Positions 57,861-64,000 of a stretch of DNA of 64,000 nt are shown piece by piece. The notes under the pieces are model-generated. The model was not told the DNA's origin, ran no database searches, and worked only from the letters and a program-made list of their open reading frames with translations. Position 1 is the stretch's first letter. The number at the start of each line of letters is the position of its first letter. The translations under genes and the position numbers were made by a program. Origin of the DNA: Turnera subulata (lineage: Eukaryota; Streptophyta; Magnoliopsida; Malpighiales; Passifloraceae); NCBI GenBank assembly GCA_028386065.3, contig JAKUCV010003222.1:137780-201779 (forward strand), given 5' to 3'.

Positions 57861-58238
57861 ATGGACTCTCCACTTCGTTCTCGAACGAACTCAGACTCCG
57901 AGAACAACAGCTACATCGGCAGCACAGCTTACCCGACAAGCTCCGATGAAGAACCTCCGAAGAAACGGTTCAAGACCAACATCATCGGTCTGGAGGAGCA
58001 CTTGGTGGTCTTCCCAAAGCGACGGAGGAAGCGTGCCAGCAAGAAAGCTGAGGGCAAGAAAGGAAAAGCGATAGCTGAAAGCAGCACACCGCAGCAGAAG
58101 TTGACGCAGCTGAACGTCTCCCTGAGGAAGATCAGCTCGGCGGTGGCACAAATTGAACTAGTGTGCGCGGAGCTGTTCCCTCACCTGAGGAACGTCCAGC
58201 AACTTGTAAAAGACTTAGAGAAGCAAGTAACTCAGTAG
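57861..58238 (+). CDS. Antisense ORF A: 125-aa basic, probably nuclear protein of unknown function
   Basis: Intact frame, antisense to its host element. Residues 1-35 are Ser-rich and acidic (TSSDEEPPKKRFKT). Residues 53-69 are a strongly basic run, KRRRKRASKKAEGKKGK, that looks like a nuclear localisation signal. Residues 78-124 are a Leu/Val/Ile-rich helix (LNVSLRKISSAVAQIELV) that could be a coiled coil. The ATG context is CAGCCATGG, which is favourable. An AATAAA lies at 58,274. No family is recognised. Extra, sometimes antisense ORFs are known in plant Ty3/gypsy elements; this could be one. Confidence 0.65.
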   Translation: MDSPLRSRTNSDSENNSYIGSTAYPTSSDEEPPKKRFKTNIIGLEEHLVVFPKRRRKRASKKAEGKKGKAIAESSTPQQKLTQLNVSLRKISSAVAQIELVCAELFPHLRNVQQLVKDLEKQVTQ

Positions 58239-59036
58239 AGTACTTCTTCTCTGATGTAAAACTGTTATGAATTAATAAAATAAGTTTCCTTTTGAAATCA
58301 AATCTCTTAGATTAGGAATTCTCTTATTAAGATATGAAAGTTCATATTTAACTGAAAAACAAAATATTTAAAACATAACAAAACCGTCATGAATAAAATC
58401 GAACATAATGATGTTACAAACAGGACCGATAAAACGAATTATAACCAACATAAAGAAATTAAAAACAAATCAAAACTCGTTTAACAAAATCAAAACAAAA
58501 AGAAATTAAAACAAGATATGTTTTCATGCTCGGCGCTCTAGTTCGATCGTGTCCATTCTCAATCCTGAGAAACGTGACACGTACAGTTAACGGTGACGTC
58601 GGTTAACCTCGTGAAGAAGACATCCATTAGCTGGCAAGACGATGATCACGAGAACGTCATGTGTCCCTCGAAAGAAACGATACCCACTTGTTCACAATTT
58701 ACGCATAAGCCAAATCGTCTGTCAAGGCTCGTATCTCTCCACGATGTCTGAACAGCTGTGAGCTTGTCGCACATGCGCTTTACTCGAGATACGGCCCCAT
58801 CCGTCTAACCTCAACGGTCACGGATGCTTGTAATAAAAGATGCAAGAAAATAATGACACACCATCAAAAGAAACGCCAAGGTAGCCAGGGCGTAAGAAAT
58901 CGTGAGTCAGAAAAGAGCTGTAAAACACTGGCTTAGTAGCCCGAAAACGCGTAAAGTAACAAAGCATTAAATAAAGCAACGGTAAAATTCAAAGACAAAA
59001 TCTTGAAAATCAAAACCGGTAATCACGCTCCCCATA
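58239..59036 (+). other. Spacer between the two antisense ORFs
   Basis: About 800 bases without a credible gene. It starts with the 3' end of ORF A (AATAAA at 58,274-58,279) and ends with the promoter region of ORF B. Composition is mixed, with an A-rich part at 58,300-58,510. Confidence 0.5.
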
Positions 59037-59040
59037 AGAG

Positions 59041-59048
59041 TATAAAAG
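59041..59048 (+). promoter_or_regulatory. TATA box upstream of antisense ORF B
   Basis: TATAAAAG, 114 bases before the ATG. A start near 59,072 gives a leader of about 83 bases that is A/C rich and has no ATG, like many plant leaders. Confidence 0.55.
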
Positions 59049-59154
59049 AAGGAGCGGTGAAGTGTAATTCATCAAAAGCATCAAAAGCAAACAAAACGCT
59101 GAGGCAAAAGAAAACACAACGATCGTAAAACAAAACCCCACACGTCCAAACAAA

Positions 59155-59838
59155 ATGCCTGCTCCTTCATCCGTCTTCTTCGTCGAAGGTGCCAATCTTG
59201 GCAGAAGGAACCGACTGGCTTACAGCATGGTCAACGAACGCGCTGAAGAGCTACCGAACAAGCTCGGCAGAATGCCGCGTCTAGTTTTCGTCGACGAACT
59301 CTACTCGTCGCGGTTCTTCGTCACTCCAATGGAAGAGGTGTTCTTCCTGGAGGACCACGGAACTTTGAGGACATCCTACTATGGATCGACAAACTCAGTG
59401 ATGTTCTTCATCTCCGAGAGGCTACAGGAGTTCAACCTGGAGTCCACTTGCCAAACTGTGGAGCAAGGCGCCTACTACCAACTCTCAATGACAGCTCAGA
59501 GCATGCCCAGAATGACTCGGCTACCTCCAACCTGGCCAAAGGCACGACTGCTGGTGTGGAACTGCAGAGGAGTAGCAAGGCGTGCTCAAGAGTTCTCACG
59601 CACCCTGAGGGACTTGAAGAACCAGTATAAGCCGAACATGGTTCTTCTGACGGAGACGCAGTGGCAACCACGAGACGATCACGGTCTGATTCCACTCCGA
59701 TTCCCTCAAGCTAACCGGTTCGAGATTCCTGGTCAACAGAACAGAGGCGGCATGTGGTTCTCGTGGAGCGATAGGGTCACGGTCAACATCAACAGCGACC
59801 CAAACAGTTTCCGTGTCAACGTCGTTCCGAATCGTTAA
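59155..59838 (+). CDS. Antisense ORF B: 227-aa protein, unknown N-terminus fused to half an APE-type endonuclease domain
   Basis: Intact frame from ATG 59,155 to TAA. Residues 1-128 are unrecognised (PRLVFVDELYSSRFFVTPME, then an EEVFFLEDHGTLRTSYYG segment). Residues 130-213 resemble the first half of a LINE-type endonuclease: ARLLVWNCRGVARRAQEF, NMVLLTETQW (catalytic Glu of the ETK/ETQ motif) and GGMWFSWSDRVTVNI. The second half, with the GDFN and SDH motifs, is absent, so nuclease activity is not expected. It may have been captured from a LINE. It sits antisense in the internal region, downstream of ORF A with the same orientation. Confidence 0.7.
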   Translation: MPAPSSVFFVEGANLGRRNRLAYSMVNERAEELPNKLGRMPRLVFVDELYSSRFFVTPMEEVFFLEDHGTLRTSYYGSTNSVMFFISERLQEFNLESTCQTVEQGAYYQLSMTAQSMPRMTRLPPTWPKARLLVWNCRGVARRAQEFSRTLRDLKNQYKPNMVLLTETQWQPRDDHGLIPLRFPQANRFEIPGQQNRGGMWFSWSDRVTVNINSDPNSFRVNVVPNR

Positions 59839-60123
59839 ATGTATTTTCTATTTTTATAAAAATCAAAAATCAATGTAATATTTCTCTTTTTTATAAAATA
59901 TCATGTAATATTTCCCTTTGTACTTTCAGTATTTGCAGTATCAATAATATTAGTATTTACGCTTATCTATGGCATCTTTTACCTCATATGTGTATGTTCC
60001 GCGACAGCTGGCATCCCTCGACTGGATCCATAATGCACTGACTAAATGATATAAAATATTAACAAGTGGAGCGAACTATGCAAACAAGACAACAACACAC
60101 ATAGACTGCCCGACAAGACCTAA
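59839..60123 (+). other. 3' flank of ORF B up to the primer site
   Basis: AT-rich with several AATATT-type tracts and TGTAAT strings that could act as poly(A) elements for ORF B. No gene is seen. Confidence 0.4.
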
Positions 60124-60143
60124 CGCCCGCTCCGCTACCGAAA
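60124..60143 (-). promoter_or_regulatory. Primer-binding site of the Tekay-like element
   Basis: Minus strand, directly after the LTR end, reads TTTCGGTAGCGGAGCGGGC. The CGGTAGCGGAGC part matches the initiator-Met-type site TGGTATCAGAGC at 9 of 12 positions. It supports the minus orientation. Confidence 0.6.
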
Positions 60144-63100
60144 TGAAATGCCCCGACCCGTATTTACCGTACACAGTAAACACGTGCCAGAACTATGACA
60201 ACCCAACCCAATAAAGCCCAACAAATAGTGTGTAAATCAATAAATTGGCCAACGGCCCAATAACAAAACTGAAAACCGGCCCTTCGGCCCAACATGGTAC
60301 TCGTCACCCGAACCCCGGGGACATCAACAACAACAACCATCCGGCCCAATGGCCCAATCACAACATACACACAGCAGTAAACTCAACAATTTGCACAGTA
60401 GAAAACTCAACAATTTGCACAGCGGAAGATTCATGACTCACTTGATAACATATATAAGCCCAATGCAACTAATGGATCCGAGTCCTGTCCGAGGGTACGT
60501 TTCAGCTTGCCCGGTACGTTCCTGCACTACAAACAACTCATCCTACGGGATGAAACCCCGCAGGTGAGGGGTGAGTCCGAAGCGCTCACCGACGAAAGAT
60601 AAACAGTGATATATAATCAACCATAATACTTTCGAAGTAATACAACCATCAAACAGAAAAAAAAAACTAACACTTAACAACAAAGCAGAGGAATCCAACA
60701 ACAAACAGCACGACAGAGGAAACTTATTAAATCATATCAAGCACATCATAATCAATACTGAACCAAGACCCAAAGATTACTTATTTTTATTACCAATTTT
60801 ATCTTCCGGGCCCCGTCACTGGACAAGCTAGGGTCGTACCTGGTTATTAACTAATTCTGAATGCCAGGCCCCACCACAATCCGGGATCAACATCCCAATA
60901 TCTCAAATCCGGGATCAACATCCCAATATCTCAAATCCGGGATCAACATCCCAATATCACAAATCCGGGATCAACATCCCAATATCACAAATCCGGGGTC
61001 AACACCCCAACCAACAAACCCTCTGGCCATGACACCACAGAACTAGCCTCTAACCATCTAGTCGTACCACTACTTTCCAAGTGACAAATATATCATCATC
61101 TCAAATTCCAGTTCGATCCACTACTCTTTCATCAATTTCCCAATTCTATTATCTCAGATTAATTCCACAGACTCAATTTCTTATCTCAAACTCATGACAC
61201 AAATTATTCAAAATTAACAACTCAACATAAATTCCAACACGTTTTACACAAATTTATCACAATCCAACGACGGCATCAATAATTCCACAGCAATCAGGTA
61301 ACAGACAATAATTATTCCAGCTGATCAATCTAGCAGCAAAATACGCAAACAAAGAAACATATACAGCATTACGAGCACATATCAAGGTTTATCCATCCTC
61401 ACCTGATGTGTCTCTGAAACTGCTATCCGGTCAACCTCGATACCCTATATGTATACACATAGCAACACATTCACTTATAATGCACAACAAAATGATTATG
61501 CATGACACAGGTTTAGAAATTGTTACGCGGCTTGTCTTATACCAAGTCTAATTCCTATTATTTCCATGTTTTTCTTTAATATGAAATTAGCCTCATTAAT
61601 CGATGTACCAGTCATACTCGATCTTTAAGTTGAAAACCGAAACCGAGCTCCAAGCCGATATCCCGGCCTTTTAGCCCTTTGTCGATAAGGGGAAAACATA
61701 AACATATTAAAATACATATATATACACGTATATTTATACATAAATCGATACTAGATTAACGTATATCTAGTGTGACCATACTTATGCATATATAGTAGAT
61801 AATTCCTACTTAACCATATATGTGTTTATGTGATAAATCAAGTTGTAACTTCATTATTTAGCTAAACATAAATTTAATAGGACATATATATATAGTCATT
61901 TATACATATGTGTTTATAACTCATAAATAATCATATTTATATATTTTTTTTAAGTTTACATTTGACATCTAAATCAAGTAAATAAGTATAATTGGGCCTT
62001 TAATTATCAACAGTCCAAGTATAAATTAAATAAACCGGATTACTATAGGTCTTTCTAATGGTCCAACAAAGAATAAAATTATAAATCGAATTACAAAGCA
62101 TAAATGGAATTAAGGGTTAATATTTGATTAATTAAATTAAATCTTTATTTTAATTTAAACAACTAAGAGTCCGGGCTCATTAACGTTGTTCGGGTTTCGT
62201 TATTAGAGTTCGGGGTCCGTTGGTAATGCATATATGTCACGGTAATATGGGCCTTCGCACGTTCGGCCAGTTTTCGAGTCCGTGTGCAAACCGAGCCCAA
62301 ATCCGCGCCAAGGTATAAATCGAGTCCAAGGAATTACCCAAAGGTCAGGTTCCGGGCTAGCCGGAAAATTCACGGGGCTCGCCGGAAACTCGCCGGAATC
62401 CGGCCAAGGTACTGTTCACGGCAGCATCAAACACCCTCTCAGCCACTGTTCATCGACCCATGCTCGCTGTTACTGTTCATTGCCTGACCAAACACCAATA
62501 ACACACCACCGGAACAACAATTCGACCATCAACACACTCGCCATCATCACCATAACAAACAACACAACAACCCGCATCCACTGCAACACCCAAATCCACA
62601 TCCACCATAACAACAACCAAACACACCTCAACGTTTATCACCAATCCGATTTGGAAATCGAAAGCCAAGGAAGAAGAAAGATTTAGAGGAGACAGCTTAC
62701 CCAACTCGACGATGTCCTCAAAGGTTCAAACAGGACAGGTGCTCACGGCTTAGCAGATCGTGGAGCACGAGGGGAAATAGGAGGAAGGGAAGGCGCGACG
62801 GCGTGTTGGCGCACCCACAGCAGCGGCGACCTCAATCCACGGTGGCCCGTGCACAGTTCCTCTAGTCGGTACACAGGCAGAGGACAGCGAGGAGAAAGAG
62901 ACGGCGGCCACTGGTGGTCTCCGTGGTGCGAACGGCGTGGAGGAGGAAACGAGTCGACCGCGGCTCGGTGTGGTGGAGGCTGCGACCAGAGGTGAAGGTG
63001 AGGAGATCGGGCCGGATCTTCTCGTCTGGCCGGCGACGCGGCAGAGGCAGGGAGAGGAGGAACTGAGGAAGGGGCATGGAGGTGGAGGTGTTGCGGTCGA

Positions 63101-63892
63101 GGGCAGAGAAGGAGAAGGAAAGCAAGAGGGAAAGATGGTGGTCTCGGGGAAGAAGGAAGGGGAAGGAGATGGCGGTGGGTGCTGGGCTGGTTGTGGTGGT
63201 GAGAGAGAGATGTGATGAAGAGGAAGAGATGATGGGTTGGAGAGGAAGAGTGGTGTGCGTGGCTCGGTGAGGAAGGAAGGAAGGAAATTGATGAGGAAGT
63301 AGATGAGAAAGGAGGAAGAGACAAGGGAAAAGATAAAAAGAAAGAGGGGGAGGTCCAATTAGTCACGGGTGGAGGCGGCTGAGGGTGGAGGCGGCTAAGA
63401 AGAAAGAAAAGGGAAAAAGAAAAGGAGAAGGAGAAGAGAAGGAAAAGAAAGAAGAAAGGTGGGGCCCGTGCGGCTGGGGGAAAAACTGGGAGAGAGAAAG
63501 AAATGTAACCGGGAAAGAGGAAGAGGAAGGAAAGAGGAGAAAGAAGAGTGGCCTCGTGGCAAGCCACATTCGGCCGGTCCGGATTCTCGTGTCGGGATCT
63601 CGTAAACGCAGGGATACTCCCGTCTTTCCGTATTTTCCGTCCCGAGTCCAAAAATACAACTTGGGCTCGGAAAATCCGATTAATTCCCCTGAACGTCGTC
63701 CAAGTCTCGGAACTGGAAACCGAGCCTCGGTTAGTTAGGAAGATACTCCCGAGCGGGGGAAAACTCTCGGTTTCGAAAAACAACTCCCGTTTTATCGTGA
63801 ATTAATTACCCAAGATTAATTCATCCGGTAATTCACTGTATAATGACTTTAATAGTCCCGGTAAAAATCCAATTTTTACCCGGGCTGTTACA
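60144..63892 (-). repeat. Tekay-like 5' LTR (minus-strand element)
   Basis: 3,749 bp, the partner of 54,031-57,676. It keeps about 100 bp near 60,423-60,520 lost in the other copy and has a 16-bp tandem duplication (GGTGGAGGCGGCT core) at 63,367-63,397. Confidence 0.85.
60880..61015 (+). repeat. 28-bp tandem repeat with hairpin core, second LTR copy
   Basis: Same array as 54,690-54,830, again five units, with the last unit carrying the paired change GGGGTC/ACCCC. Confidence 0.85.
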
Positions 63893-64000
63893 ACTATGTA
63901 GCAGATCCATTGACTAAGCCTCTCACACAACGGAAGCATGATGGTCATGCTACATCCATTGGTATTAGAAACATGGATGTTTGGCTTTAGTGCAAGTGGG
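63893..64000 (+). pseudogene. Copia 2 pol C-terminus and purine-rich tract
   Basis: Reads YVADPLTKPLTQRKHDGH and IGIRNMDVWL with TAG at 63,988-63,990, the usual copia pol end. GTGCAAGTGGG at the window edge is the start of the polypurine tract. It joins exactly to 54,030 when the nested element and one actat are removed. Confidence 0.85.

Larger units (their letters stand above)
54031..63892 (-). mobile_element. Long-LTR non-autonomous Ty3/gypsy element (Tekay-like) carrying two antisense ORFs
   Basis: LTRs at 54,031-57,676 and 60,144-63,892; perfect 5-bp duplication actat (54,026-54,030 and 63,893-63,897) in copia 2. On the minus strand the LTR runs TGTAACAGCCCGGG...GGGGCRTTTCA, a PBS follows 60,144, and AAGGGGGTAGAA precedes the LTR at 57,676. 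These fix the minus orientation. The 2.5-kb internal region has no gag or pol except a possible pol tail, but has two intact plus-strand ORFs. LTRs differ by only a few percent by eye. Confidence 0.85.
47431..64000 (+). mobile_element. Ty1/copia retrotransposon 2, interrupted and running off the window
   Basis: 5' LTR at 47,431-48,944, PBS, a long leader with a palindrome array, gag, then protease, integrase, RT and part of RNase H to 54,030. A long-LTR element occupies 54,031-63,892. The pol end resumes at 63,893 and stops at 63,988-63,990, followed by a purine-rich GTGCAAGTGGG. The 3' LTR lies beyond the window. Many stops and frameshifts. Confidence 0.85.

Overview
This is a gene-poor, repeat-dense piece of a flowering-plant nuclear genome, probably a eudicot. 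The evidence is the set of plant-type repeats: Ty1/copia elements with initiator-Met-type primer sites, an Athila-type Ty3/gypsy element with a tRNA-Asp primer site, a Tat/Ogre-like long-LTR derivative, a Tekay-like long-LTR element, plant L1-type LINEs, CACTA and hAT DNA transposons, a tRNA-derived SINE, and a fragment of the plant gene for ribosomal protein eL33. The species cannot be told from sequence alone.

Layout. (1) 1-921 is a terminal-inverted-repeat element cut by the window edge. (2) About 1,330-43,390 is one very old plus-strand Ty3/gypsy element (gag, protease, start of RT) that has been split by later insertions. A copia element occupies 2,455-30,357. Inside its 5' leader sits a minus-strand Athila-like gypsy element (3,102-25,703). 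Inside the 5' LTR of that element sits a 10.3-kb non-coding LTR derivative (13,647-23,951). Only 24 bp of the old gypsy separate the copia element from a CACTA-like DNA transposon (30,382-42,899). That transposon carries a captured eL33 gene fragment and two LINEs (31,352-32,999 and 34,361-42,552), and the second LINE is itself interrupted by a hAT transposon (34,576-36,502). Most of these joins are supported by target-site duplications, and reading frames continue across the removed insertions.

(3) 43,391-47,430 is the only stretch that looks like ordinary low-copy DNA. It holds a SINE (45,101-45,300) and one plausible small host gene (46,570-46,797, 75 aa) with a TATA box, a poly(A) signal and a strong hairpin in its 3' UTR. 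(4) From 47,431 to the window end lies a second copia element. Its leader holds about 20 copies of a 12-bp palindrome, and its 3' end is split by a long-LTR, non-autonomous Tekay-like element (54,031-63,892). That element's internal region carries two intact ORFs in the antisense direction, each with its own TATA box.

Almost all coding sequence here is transposon pseudogene with stops and frameshifts. The intact coding units are the small gene at 46,570 and the two antisense ORFs at 57,861 and 59,155. The most unusual items are that antisense two-ORF cassette (one ORF fuses an unknown domain to half of a LINE-type endonuclease), the palindrome array, the in-frame LINE RNase H/hAT chimera, and the captured ribosomal-protein fragment. 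No relation was searched in a database; family names rest on motifs read by eye.
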